Source of the DNA: an uncultured Paracoccaceae bacterium
GTDB taxonomy: Bacteria > Pseudomonadota > Alphaproteobacteria > Rhodobacterales > Rhodobacteraceae
Assembly (NCBI GenBank): GCA_947502145.1
Contig: CANMYO010000001.1
Coordinates: 1,667,501 to 1,731,500, forward strand
DNA: 64,000 nucleotides
Direction: 5' to 3'
Shown here: in pieces, positions 17,303-25,480 of the stretch
Layout: each line of letters starts with the position of its first letter
How positions within the stretch are numbered: position 1 is the first letter of the stretch
The notes under the pieces: model-generated
What the model was told of the DNA's origin: nothing
What the model saw: the letters and a program-made list of their open reading frames with translations, nothing else
The model's database searches: none
Position numbers and translations under genes: made by a program

Positions 17303-18377
17303 CAGCAGCGGCGGCGAGTTTGTCATAGAAATCAAGGAAGATGGCGTCGCGCTGGACATCGTGCGCCTCGCGCATGGGGTGGCGGGTCTTGTCGGTCTGC
17401 CAGTAGAGATCAACATCCAGCACCGGCGAGGTGGTCAGCATGGTGGGCACCCAGTCGGGATTGATCAACCAGGCGATATTGATGATGTCCCAGATGACCC
17501 AGGTGCGCCGTTCACGATCCGAGATCGCAAACATGTCGTGTAGCGGATTGTGGGTAAACAGGTGGTAGAGGTAATCGCCGATGGCGCCTTGGCCTTTGAC
17601 AAAGGCGGCCATTTCGGGGCGTGAAATCTTGAGCTGGGCGCCAACATGATAGCCTGGAAGATAGACATGCGGCACGCCGCTATCAAAGATGATCCGCGCG
17701 GCATGCACATCCTGCACAAGGTTCAGTGACGGGCGATTGCAATGCGGCGCGTCAGACGGGTAGGCCGACGTCCAGATCACCACGATCCGGTCACGGATTT
17801 CGGGAGCTTTCAGCAGGGCTGCCGCGATATTGGTGACGCAGCCCATGGCCGCGATATATAGCGGTGCGTCCCCTTGCGTGGCAAGGTGGATGATCGTGTC
17901 GACCGCTTCGGAATCGACAATGTCATCAGGGGTTTGCATGTAACGTTGCGCACCGCGAAAGACCTTGCCATCGGACGCCATGCCAAGTTTGTCGTAGATG
18001 GTGCAGATTTCGGCATAGCTGCGCTCCATCCCTTCGGGGGGCATCACAAAGGACAGATCAGCCGCGCGGCGGCCCTGGGCGTGCAGTCGGTCGATCCAGC
18101 CCTGAAACCCGCCGACCAGGTGTTCCTTGCGGGTGGTGCCCGCCTCGATCGCGCGTTCGGCGGCCAAAAGCTCTGGCTGGTGGTGAGCAAAGGAATAGGG
18201 CACGGCGGTGATCGCTTCGACCTGCATGTGTTCGGGCGACAGAAGTGCCCATGCGATTGCGAACTGATCGTCGATTTCATTCGCCGCGTCGGTGTCAATC
18301 AAAAGCCGCACCGGCCCGCCATTGGGCAGGGCAAGGCGCTGGGTCATCAGGTCGGCCGGCAGCGGGGTAAACGTCAT
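17295..18377 (-). CDS. Nucleoside hydrolase (IUNH family)
   Basis: A 360-residue inosine/uridine-preferring nucleoside hydrolase-type enzyme. The Ca2+ site is LLIDTDAANEIDDQFAIAWAL (paraphrased; DTD at residues about 28-30 and DD about 36-37). Further features are YIAAMGCVTNIAAAL and a late WVIWDIINIAW Asp where the family has a metal or base contact. It hydrolyses N-ribosides to base and free sugar. It is the last gene of the GntR operon and faces the isomerase gene tail to tail. Together with the phosphorylase in the opposite operon it makes two independent glycosidic-bond-cleaving enzymes in one locus. Confidence 0.88.
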   Translation of the reverse strand: MTFTPLPADLMTQRLALPNGGPVRLLIDTDAANEIDDQFAIAWALLSPEHMQVEAITAVPYSFAHHQPELLAAERAIEAGTTRKEHLVGGFQGWIDRLHAQGRRAADLSFVMPPEGMERSYAEICTIYDKLGMASDGKVFRGAQRYMQTPDDIVDSEAVDTIIHLATQGDAPLYIAAMGCVTNIAAALLKAPEIRDRIVVIWTSAYPSDAPHCNRPSLNLVQDVHAARIIFDSGVPHVYLPGYHVGAQLKISRPEMAAFVKGQGAIGDYLYHLFTHNPLHDMFAISDRERRTWVIWDIINIAWLINPDWVPTMLTTSPVLDVDLYWQTDKTRHPMREAHDVQRDAIFLDFYDKLAAAAAR

Positions 18378-18389
18378 GGAAGGTCCCTT

Positions 18390-19145
18390 TCATACATGGC
18401 GGGGCGACCGGCCGGATTGCGAAAGATTGAAGCTGACGGAGCCGGGCCGGTAGACGTCTTCGTGAAAGACCATGCGCCCGGCGTCATCAAAGGCAGAGCA
18501 GGCCTGTTTCAGCAGCGGCTGGCCGACCGATATTTCAAATGTGTCGGCCATGGCGGTATCGGCAAGGATCGGGCTGATATCTTCGCAGGCTGCCGACCAC
18601 TCAAGACCAAAGCGGGCGCTGAGAATGCGCAGGATGGATTGCCCCGGCCCACGTTCGGGAAAGTCGACTGGCCGCGCGTCTTTGAGCAGGTCGCGCGGTG
18701 CGTAGGTCATCACCAACATACTGGGTTTTTCGTCCACGAGGCGCAGGCGCACCACACGGCTGACCGCGATCCCGCGCAGTTCCGCAGGCAGGGCAGCGAC
18801 CTCAGCCGCGCCAGCCTCAAAGTGATCAAGCGAGATAAAGCGCGATGACGGGTCATGACCAGAGCGCAGCATCGCGTCGGTAAAGGAGGTCAGACAGGTG
18901 TCAGAGGCGGGCGACAGGGTCAGCACGCGATAGCCGCTGCCCTGTTTGCTTTCGACGTAGCCATCCTGCACCAGCATATCGAGCGCGCGGCGAATGGTAA
19001 CGCGGCTGACCGCGAAATGCGTCGCCAGTTCGCTTTCCGTGGGCATGCGCCCCCCGACCGGATAGCGCCCGGATTTCAACCGTTGCAGGATCACCCGATA
19101 GGCGTGTTCGTATTTTGGCTGTGTTTCAGTCTGCATTCTGGCCAT
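18390..19145 (-). CDS. GntR family regulator, HutC/UTRA subfamily
   Basis: A roughly 250-residue regulator with an N-terminal winged helix (YRVILQRLKSG, GRMPTESELATHFAVSRVTI, DGYVESKQGSGYRV) and a C-terminal UTRA effector domain (residues about 95-245). The start is uncertain: GTG 19157, ATG 19145 and ATG 19136 all overlap the end of the ligase gene. It is embedded in the operon, not alone, so it should be autoregulated. The TTGTA-N2-TACAA palindromes at 6859 and 22416 fit the consensus of this subfamily, so it probably represses both operons and the MFS gene until a pathway intermediate binds the UTRA domain. Confidence 0.9.
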   Translation of the reverse strand: MARMQTETQPKYEHAYRVILQRLKSGRYPVGGRMPTESELATHFAVSRVTIRRALDMLVQDGYVESKQGSGYRVLTLSPASDTCLTSFTDAMLRSGHDPSSRFISLDHFEAGAAEVAALPAELRGIAVSRVVRLRLVDEKPSMLVMTYAPRDLLKDARPVDFPERGPGQSILRILSARFGLEWSAACEDISPILADTAMADTFEISVGQPLLKQACSAFDDAGRMVFHEDVYRPGSVSFNLSQSGRSPRHV

Positions 19146-20805
19146 CTTGTCGTTCACTCATTTTCTGTTCGGCTTCGCGCAGAGCGCGGCGGTTGATCTT
19201 GCCTGATGAGGTCATGTCGAAGCGGTCGACATAGGTAAATTCACGCGGCGCCTTGTACCCGGCAAGGCGGGTTTTCACATGGTCGCGCAGGGCGTTGGAC
19301 AGGGCATCATCTGCGGTGACACCGGCGGTCAGTTTGACCACCGCCTTGACGATGGCGCCGCGGTCTGCGTCCGGTTTTCCGATCACTGCGACCTCGGCAA
19401 CGCTGGGATGGGACAACAGGCAGTCTTCGACTTCGGCGGGGCCAATGCGAAAGCCGGAGGATTTGATCAAGTCATCCGCGCGGCCCTTGTACCAGAAGTA
19501 TCCATCCGCATCGCGCACCGCGAGGTCATGGGTACGCAGGTAGGAGCCAAGGTGCATTTCGGCTGTTTTCTCAGGGTTATGGAGATAGCCCAGAAACCGG
19601 GTCGGTGAGGTCGCCAGTGTCACGATTTCACCCGGTTCGCCGTCCGCGACGGCGGCGCCGTCAGCGTCCACAAGCTGCACCGTATGACCGGGATAGGCGC
19701 GCCCCATGGAGCCGGGCCGTCGGGGATAGAGTGCGGCGCAATTGCCGATCAGATGGTTCACCTCGGTCATGCCGTAAAATTCGTTGCAGACGACGCCGAG
19801 TTTGGTCTCGGCCCAGTTGAGGGTTTCCGCGGCGAGCGCCTCGCCCCCGGTGCAGATCACCCTGAGCGCCAGATCGTAGTCATTGCGGGGCGCAGGGGTT
19901 TGCGCGAGACGTTTGATCGCGGTCGGGGCGAGAAAGGTATGTGTGACCTTGTGGCGCGACATGAAGGCATAGGCCTGCGCGGCCGAGAACCGGTCGAGCG
20001 AGGTCGCGATCGGGCGGCCGGCCATCCAGGCGGGGAACAGCATGTCGAGCAGCCCGCCGACCCAGGCCCAGTCCGACGGCGACCAAAAGACCGCATCGGG
20101 GTCATTCATCGACAGATCAAAGAACAGATTGATCGAGGGTGTATAGGCGGCCAGGATCCGATGCGCATGCAAGATTCCTTTGGGTTTCCCCGTCGACCCT
20201 GAGGTATACATCAGTAGCGCCGGGTCATCGGCGCGGCCATAATCCGGGGCGAAACCGGGGGCATCATTGGTCATTGCCCGGCCAAGGTCGATATCACCGG
20301 CACCGGGATCACGGCACAGGATATGCTTAAGGTGCGGAAAATCCTGCGCCGCCGTTTTGCGCATCGGACCCCAGGCCCCATTGTCAGTCAGAATAACCGA
20401 GAGGGCACAGTCATTTAACGCATGGCGCACTGTATCGGGACCGTAGAGCTGTGACAATGTGACTGCCACTCCGCCAAGTTTGCAGACCGCCATATGGGCA
20501 ATCGCCGTATCGGGGTGCTGGCCATTGTGCAGACCGATCAGACTGCCCCGCCCATAACCAAGATCGCGCAGGGTTGCGGCAAGATTTCTGGCCGCATGAT
20601 CCACCTGCGCAAAGGTCTGGACATGGGTCTGTCCGGCGGCGTCCTGAAAGATCATTGCCGGCTTGTCGCGGCTGGCTTTGCCCAGATGCCGCCCCAGCGT
20701 CATGTGGAAGATGTTGGCATCATCCGGCCAGGTCACGGCATAGCCCGCACCCGCGGGACGCAAGTTCAGCCAGGGCAGCAGGTGATCTGGAATGGATGTG
20801 GTCAT
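19126..20805 (-). CDS. AMP-dependent acyl-CoA synthetase
   Basis: A 559-residue ANL-superfamily ligase resembling acetyl-/medium-chain acyl-CoA synthetases. The P-loop TSGSTGKPKG is at residues 201-210, FYGMTEVN is the A5 motif, and the adenylation Lys is K536 in SSGKINRRALR. It should convert an organic acid, ATP and CoA to acyl-CoA, AMP and PPi. Its 5' end overlaps the DUF35 gene by 4 bp (ATGA) and its 3' end overlaps gntR, so it is fully within the operon. Its acid is presumably the substrate activated for the thiolase-fold/DUF35 pair. Confidence 0.9.
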   Translation of the reverse strand: MTTSIPDHLLPWLNLRPAGAGYAVTWPDDANIFHMTLGRHLGKASRDKPAMIFQDAAGQTHVQTFAQVDHAARNLAATLRDLGYGRGSLIGLHNGQHPDTAIAHMAVCKLGGVAVTLSQLYGPDTVRHALNDCALSVILTDNGAWGPMRKTAAQDFPHLKHILCRDPGAGDIDLGRAMTNDAPGFAPDYGRADDPALLMYTSGSTGKPKGILHAHRILAAYTPSINLFFDLSMNDPDAVFWSPSDWAWVGGLLDMLFPAWMAGRPIATSLDRFSAAQAYAFMSRHKVTHTFLAPTAIKRLAQTPAPRNDYDLALRVICTGGEALAAETLNWAETKLGVVCNEFYGMTEVNHLIGNCAALYPRRPGSMGRAYPGHTVQLVDADGAAVADGEPGEIVTLATSPTRFLGYLHNPEKTAEMHLGSYLRTHDLAVRDADGYFWYKGRADDLIKSSGFRIGPAEVEDCLLSHPSVAEVAVIGKPDADRGAIVKAVVKLTAGVTADDALSNALRDHVKTRLAGYKAPREFTYVDRFDMTSSGKINRRALREAEQKMSERQDGQNAD

Positions 20806-21182
20806 CGCGCATTCCTCGCGCCCCTGGCCCCAAGGCAGAGCCCTGGCTGGCCGCCGGTCGATGCGATGATATGGCCGCCGCTGGCGTCCGCCGCGACATC
20901 GACCAACTTCACTGTGCTTTGGGTTGTCGCACCATCAAAGCTGACCAGCGCGAAATCGCCGTCCTGCCCGGTTGTGCGCAGGGTGATGGTTGCGGTGCCT
21001 GGCAGGGTGACCCATTCCCCCGCATCGCTGCCGCAGGCGCAGGTTCTGACCGGCGGAAAGCTGGTTGCGGCACAGGCCGCACAGCGCCGCGCGATGGCCT
21101 GACCCTGCAAGAGGCCGGTCACAAAAGGGCCCAACCAACCGGGGTTGAGCGCATAGTCCAATGTGATCTGGTGGCGGATCAT
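20802..21182 (-). CDS. DUF35 Zn-ribbon/OB-fold protein (ChsH2-like partner)
   Basis: A 126-residue protein with an N-terminal helix, a rubredoxin-like Zn ribbon (RRCAACAATSFPPVRTCACGS; Cys pairs C-x2-C and C-x-C) and an OB fold (WVTLPGTATITLRTT, FALVSFDGA). DUF35 proteins associate with thiolase-superfamily enzymes; with Ltp2-type partners the complex acts as a steroid side-chain retro-aldolase. It overlaps both neighbours by 4 bp, which supports a 1:1 complex with the thiolase-fold protein encoded just upstream. Confidence 0.88.
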   Translation of the reverse strand: MIRHQITLDYALNPGWLGPFVTGLLQGQAIARRCAACAATSFPPVRTCACGSDAGEWVTLPGTATITLRTTGQDGDFALVSFDGATTQSTVKLVDVAADASGGHIIASTGGQPGLCLGARGARNAR

Positions 21183-22360
21183 CCGGCTGTCCCCCCTTGC
21201 GCGAGGATCGTGACCGCCGCCGTGGTACAGACCCCGCCATGGGTGTCGGCAACCGCGTATCGGGGCAGAATGCGCGGTTGCAGTGCCGCGTGATAGCGCC
21301 CTTCAAGGATCAGGGCGCAGGTCGCCGTCTGTGCAACGCCTATGGCACCCACCGGCGCGCCTTGTCCCATCAACCCGCCAGACAGGTTGATCGGACAGCG
21401 GCCTTCAGGGGCAAAAACGCCCCGCGAAAGATCGTTTGAAAGATCATCGGACAAACCGAGGGCGCTGATGGCCTGAAGCTGGGCCCCGGCATAGGCGTCG
21501 TAGATCTCTGCCAGGTCGATGTCTTGTGGCGAAATCTCTGCCGCGGCGCAGGCGCGCGCCATGGCCATTGTCTTGGCGGTAAAGTCACCGGGGTCGGCGC
21601 GGTGGCTGAGATGCATATGATCGCTGGCCGCGCCCGCGCCGATGATCTGTGGCGCCGCATTTCGGTTGGCGGGGACACGGGCGGGGGCCGAGAGGATCAG
21701 GGCGGCGGCCCCGTCAGACAGCGGCGAGCAATGCAGGCGGTGATAGGGGCTGGCGATCACCGGGCTTTGGCCAATGGCGGCGGCGCTGTCGCTGCGGGGC
21801 AAATGGGCGTTCGGATTGCCACCTGCATTGCCCCGGTTCTGGATCGTGACCGCAGCAAGGTCGTCCATTGTCGTGCCGTGCCGCTTGGCAAAGGCCTGAT
21901 ATGACAGGGCATAAAGCGCGGTCGCAGTCAGCCCGGTCATCCCGTCGGTCCAGCCATCAAAGGAAAAGCCGTAAAGGTCGCGGATTGCGTCACCCGAAAG
22001 GCTGGACGCAGAGGGATCAACGCCAAGCACCACCGCATGGCGCGCCGCGCCGGATTGTACCGCCCGCAGGGCTGCATGGACCGCAAGTTGCCCCGATGCG
22101 CCGCCACCTTCACACCGGGTGGCGGCCACGCCGACGAGGCCCAGTTCACTGGCAAGGATCGAGGCGGGATTAAGTTGAAAATGGAAGAAATCGCTTTCGG
22201 AGGCGACAAAGAGCGCATCAATGTCGCCGGCGGTCAGCCCTGATTGTGCAAGTGCTGCATCAAATGCTGACTTTGCCCAGTCGCGGAAACCGGAGCCATC
22301 TTTGCGGCGGTCAAATCGGGTGAGCGCGGCCCCGGTCACTGTGACATTCCTGATTGGCAT
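21179..22360 (-). CDS. Thiolase-superfamily protein lacking catalytic Cys and His (possible CoA-dependent retro-aldolase)
   Basis: A 393-residue thiolase-fold protein of the SCP2/lipid-transfer type, starting at ATG 22360 (an in-frame ATG at 22402 would add 14 residues). In active thiolases the nucleophile sits in a CASG motif; here the aligned residues 87-90 are GASG. The second motif, normally GHPxGATG, is GQGAPVGAIG, with Ala335 replacing His. The overall fold signatures remain (GVDPSASS, LSDGAAALIL, NLSGGLMGQG). Ltp2-type aldolases that pair with DUF35 proteins also lack these residues. Its DUF35 partner overlaps it by 4 bp. I infer retro-aldol cleavage of a beta-hydroxyacyl-CoA rather than thiolysis. 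Confidence 0.82.
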   Translation of the reverse strand: MPIRNVTVTGAALTRFDRRKDGSGFRDWAKSAFDAALAQSGLTAGDIDALFVASESDFFHFQLNPASILASELGLVGVAATRCEGGGASGQLAVHAALRAVQSGAARHAVVLGVDPSASSLSGDAIRDLYGFSFDGWTDGMTGLTATALYALSYQAFAKRHGTTMDDLAAVTIQNRGNAGGNPNAHLPRSDSAAAIGQSPVIASPYHRLHCSPLSDGAAALILSAPARVPANRNAAPQIIGAGAASDHMHLSHRADPGDFTAKTMAMARACAAAEISPQDIDLAEIYDAYAGAQLQAISALGLSDDLSNDLSRGVFAPEGRCPINLSGGLMGQGAPVGAIGVAQTATCALILEGRYHAALQPRILPRYAVADTHGGVCTTAAVTILAQGGTAG

Positions 22361-22415
22361 CTGCTGGGCACACTCACAATCTTCTGGATCACCCGAATAC
22401 ATTGACCTAACATAT

Positions 22416-22427
22416 TTGTAGATACAA
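22416..22427. promoter_or_regulatory. GntR/HutC-type operator shared by the minus-strand operon and the MFS gene
   Basis: TTGTAGATACAA matches the perfect palindrome at 6859-6870 at 11 of 12 positions. It lies between the divergent thiolase-fold and MFS genes, 56 bp from one start and 85 bp from the other, so one bound GntR dimer could control both. Confidence 0.68.
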
Positions 22428-22511
22428 GTTAATATTGGCCGTCGCTTTCCGGGTCCTAGCGCCCAGACGCGCGTGACATGTGACCAGCAGCCAACGGGCA
22501 AGGATTTTGAG

Positions 22512-23645
22512 GTGAACCTGCGCGCGATTTTGACATCGGGACTGGTCTGCTTTTTTGCCGGGGCGCTTTATGGGTGGAGCGCGCTGATCGGGCCGCTGCA
22601 GGACAGGTTCGGGGTCAGCACCGGTAGGACGGGGCTGGTTTTTTCGTTGGCGATTGTCAGCTTTACTTGCGCGGTGATCCTGATCCCCTGGGTGATGCGG
22701 CATGCGGCCACGCCGCGCACTGTTGCCTGCCTTGGCCTGCTTGGCGCGGTATGTGTTTTTGCCGCTGCCCGCGTGGGCGGGCTGGCGCCTTTTCTGGCGC
22801 TCTTCAGCGGCGGGTTCGGATTTGCCAGCGGCGGCGTCTATATTGCCGCGCTGGGCGTTGCGGGGCGCAGCCCGCGCCACAGGGTCGCCACCCCGGCGAT
22901 GGTCGCGTCATTTGGATTGGGGGGCGCGATCTTTGGCCCGTTATGGCGGCAAATGGACGCGCGGGGCTGGGGGTTAGACGGGTTGGATGTCCTGGCGGTG
23001 GGACTTTTGGTGACATCTGTCGCGGCATTGTTTGTGCAGCAAGCGGAGACCGCAGCGCCGAAGGATATCGGCAGACCAGAGACGCAGCAGGGCGACACGC
23101 CAATCCCTGTCACGCAGCTTTGGCTGGTGTTTGCCTTTGGTTCGTTTGGCGGGCTGATGGTGCTGGGGCTGGCCGCTAAGATGCTGGATGCGGGAGAGGT
23201 CGGGCTGGGCATGGCAAGCCTGACGCTGGCGGGCGTTGCGGTTGGCAATACGCTGGGGCGTCTGTCTGTCGCGGTGTTGGTCAGGCAATTGCCACTAAGG
23301 GGCTGCCTGATGCTGGCCATGGGGCTGACCCTGCTGGGCCTGTGCGCTGCGATTTGGCAAACCAGCGCGGCGTTGCTTTGCGCCGGGCTGGTGCTGGTGG
23401 CCGCGGGCTATGGCATTGTTGCGGCGGCGGTTCCGGTCCTGACCCGCGCGGCATTTGGGGCCGTCCTGTTTCAGCGCCGGTTTGCGCTGGTCTTTTCGGC
23501 GTGGGGCGTCGCAGGGTTCATGGCACCCTGGGCGGGCGGGGCGTTGTTTGACTTGCGCGGCAGCTTTGCCATGCCGCTGGTGCTGGCGGGTCTGTCTTCG
23601 GTGATCTGTCTGGTGCTGGTGCGCAGGATGGCAAAATTCGTATAG
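22512..23645 (+). CDS. MFS transporter (OFA-like)
   Basis: A 377-residue major facilitator with about 12 transmembrane helices. The chosen start is GTG 22512, which has AAGGA seven bases upstream. Early features are [22 protein letters not shown] and [15 protein letters not shown], as in oxalate/formate antiporter-like carriers of organic acids. It is divergent from the thiolase-fold operon and shares the GntR operator, so it likely moves a substrate or product of that pathway, possibly the acid activated by the ligase. Direction and substrate are not determinable. Confidence 0.85.
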   Translation: MNLRAILTSGLVCFFAGALYGWSALIGPLQDRFGVSTGRTGLVFSLAIVSFTCAVILIPWVMRHAATPRTVACLGLLGAVCVFAAARVGGLAPFLALFSGGFGFASGGVYIAALGVAGRSPRHRVATPAMVASFGLGGAIFGPLWRQMDARGWGLDGLDVLAVGLLVTSVAALFVQQAETAAPKDIGRPETQQGDTPIPVTQLWLVFAFGSFGGLMVLGLAAKMLDAGEVGLGMASLTLAGVAVGNTLGRLSVAVLVRQLPLRGCLMLAMGLTLLGLCAAIWQTSAALLCAGLVLVAAGYGIVAAAVPVLTRAAFGAVLFQRRFALVFSAWGVAGFMAPWAGGALFDLRGSFAMPLVLAGLSSVICLVLVRRMAKFV

Positions 23646-23728
23646 GGCACACGAACATTTGCCAAATGCCGCCACTTGCGTGCGCGCAAAGATTGCCGGA
23701 TAAAGCGACCAACCAATGGAGTTTTACC

Positions 23729-24040
23729 ATGCGCGCCAGAATCTATCGCCCAGCCAGAACAGCGATGTCGTCGGGAACGGCAAAGACAAAGTTTTGGGTG
23801 TTGGATTATGAAAAGGACAGCGCCCGCGCGATTGACCCGCTGATGGGGTGGACGTCTTCGGATGACACGCAGTCGCAGGTACGCCTGACATTTGACTCCA
23901 AAGAGGCGGCCCTCGCCTACGCCAAGGAACATGGGATTGATGCGGTCGTGACAGAGCCGAAGGTGCGCAAGCCCAAACTGCGACCGGGTGGGTATGGCGA
24001 CAACTTTGCCACCAATCGCCGCGGTGTCTGGACCCACTAA
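23729..24040 (+). CDS. NADH dehydrogenase accessory subunit, NDUFS4-like (ETC complex I family)
   Basis: A 103-residue protein starting [18 protein letters not shown], with [24 protein letters not shown] and the ending [12 protein letters not shown]. This is the alphaproteobacterial homologue of the mitochondrial 18-kDa (AQDQ/NDUFS4) accessory subunit, which binds the peripheral arm of complex I at the membrane. The start at 23729 has GGAG nine bases upstream. It stands apart from any nuo operon, as is common for this gene. Confidence 0.92.
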   Translation: MRARIYRPARTAMSSGTAKTKFWVLDYEKDSARAIDPLMGWTSSDDTQSQVRLTFDSKEAALAYAKEHGIDAVVTEPKVRKPKLRPGGYGDNFATNRRGVWTH

Positions 24041-24285
24041 CCGTCTAAAATGCGGTCATCATCACGCGCGGGATAATGTCAACAATCGGCCTGCGGGCGT
24101 CTTGCCGGGACTTTCGGTCAAACCGATTGCGCGTCGGATCGGCGTCGGCGACGACCCGGTAGCGATGCAGGGCCGCGCTGGGATGATCCATTCCTGAACC
24201 CATGCGCGGCATCAGCGAAACCCTATGTGTCTTGCAGATCGCCGCCGCCCCGATTGCAGCACCAGGGCAACATTGCTGATTCCGA

Positions 24286-25128
24286 TCAGGCGGGGCGCAG
24301 CCCAAGGATGTCGCGCGCCTGCGCGACACTCGCAACCGGGCGGTCATATTTGGCGCAGAGATCCGCGGCGCGCGCGATCAGGGCCGCGTTTGACGGGGCA
24401 AGCCGGTGTCGATCAAGTCTGATGTTATCTTCGAGCCCGGCCCGGGTATGCCCACCCGCCGCGATGGCCCATTCGTTGACCGTGATCTGTGCGGCACCAA
24501 CCCCCGCTGCACACCACTCTGCCGTTGGTGCGCGGGTGCGCATGATGTGAACGTAGAAATCGAAAACTTCACGGTCCAGAGGCATCGCATTTTTGACCCC
24601 CATGACGAATTGGACATAAAGCTTGCCATAAAGCGCGCCGGTCGCGCTCATCTCAAGCGCATGCAGGATGTGGCTCAGGTCGAAGGCCTCCACTTCGGGG
24701 GTGATGTGATAGCTGCGCATTTCAGAGGCCAGCCAAGCGACCAGATCAGGTGAGTTTTCATAAACGCGGGTTGGAAAGTTGTTGGACCCGACCGAGAGGG
24801 AGGCCATATCAGGCCGCAGCGGCAACATGCCCCCGCGTTCCCGTCCTGCACCGGACCGCCCGCCGGTGGAGAACTGAAGGATGATGCCGGGGCAGTGTTT
24901 TTCAAGCCCTTCCTTGAGTGCTGCAAACCTGTCTGGCGCGCTTGTCGGGGTGCCGTCATCGGCGCGGACATGGGCATGTATGATCGACGCACCCGCCTCG
25001 ACCGCGGCGTGGCTGCTTTCGATCTGTTCGCTCACCGTTATGGGAACCGCCGGATTGTCGGATTTGCGCGGTACGGATCCGGTGATGGCACAGCATAGAA
25101 TGCAGGGTTTGCCCGCTATATCAGACAT
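24286..25128 (-). CDS. BKACE family beta-keto acid cleavage enzyme (DUF849)
   Basis: A 280-residue TIM barrel of the 3-keto-5-aminohexanoate cleavage (Kce) family. It condenses a beta-keto acid with acetyl-CoA to give acetoacetate and a new CoA ester. The Zn site begins with ASIIHAHVR (His51 and His53); the conserved LQFSTGGRSGAGRERGG loop and EVEAFDLSHI segment are present. The longer upstream reading frame lacks family similarity, so ATG 25128 is used. The gene is isolated. Carnitine-derived dehydrocarnitine is one known family substrate, but specificity is not readable here. Confidence 0.9.
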   Translation of the reverse strand: MSDIAGKPCILCCAITGSVPRKSDNPAVPITVSEQIESSHAAVEAGASIIHAHVRADDGTPTSAPDRFAALKEGLEKHCPGIILQFSTGGRSGAGRERGGMLPLRPDMASLSVGSNNFPTRVYENSPDLVAWLASEMRSYHITPEVEAFDLSHILHALEMSATGALYGKLYVQFVMGVKNAMPLDREVFDFYVHIMRTRAPTAEWCAAGVGAAQITVNEWAIAAGGHTRAGLEDNIRLDRHRLAPSNAALIARAADLCAKYDRPVASVAQARDILGLRPA

Positions 25129-25480
25129 TGAAAAACACCGTTTCGATTGGGCCCTGAGGGTAGACGAGGTGAGTGTAGCCGGTCTCGGACGGTCTGGCGA
25201 CCAGCGAGTCAACACGCCGACCGCGGGGATAGATGCAGGATCGCACTTGTTGTCCCCATCTGAGAGACGGTGGCGGGCGGTCAGGTCATCGACCGGCACT
25301 GTCGCGTCAATTCGGGTCGCCCTATGACATGCCGCGCATGCGCCGACGTCCGCATTTTCGCCCTGAGTGATCGCAACTGGAGCGCTGCTGAAGGGCCGCC
25401 GTGCGGTGGTTGCGACCTGGGACTGTTGCATTGGTGCCATGGCCAAGGCAGACTGCAGGGCAGGCTGTGGGGTGCCGCCA
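25129..25480. other. Intergenic region between BKACE and catalase-like genes
   Basis: About 350 bp between divergent starts. Open frames exist on both strands but show no recognisable domain and mostly extend the flanking genes. No repeat or strong operator was seen. Confidence 0.5.

Noticed and set aside
21179-22360. Active acetyl-CoA acetyltransferase annotation for the thiolase-fold gene
   Set aside because: Both the nucleophilic Cys and the GHP His positions appear substituted, so a plain thiolase label would mislead.
25129-25446. 106-residue N-terminal extension of the BKACE protein
   Set aside because: The family starts at the ATG at 25128; the extra residues have no similarity and would cover the promoter region.
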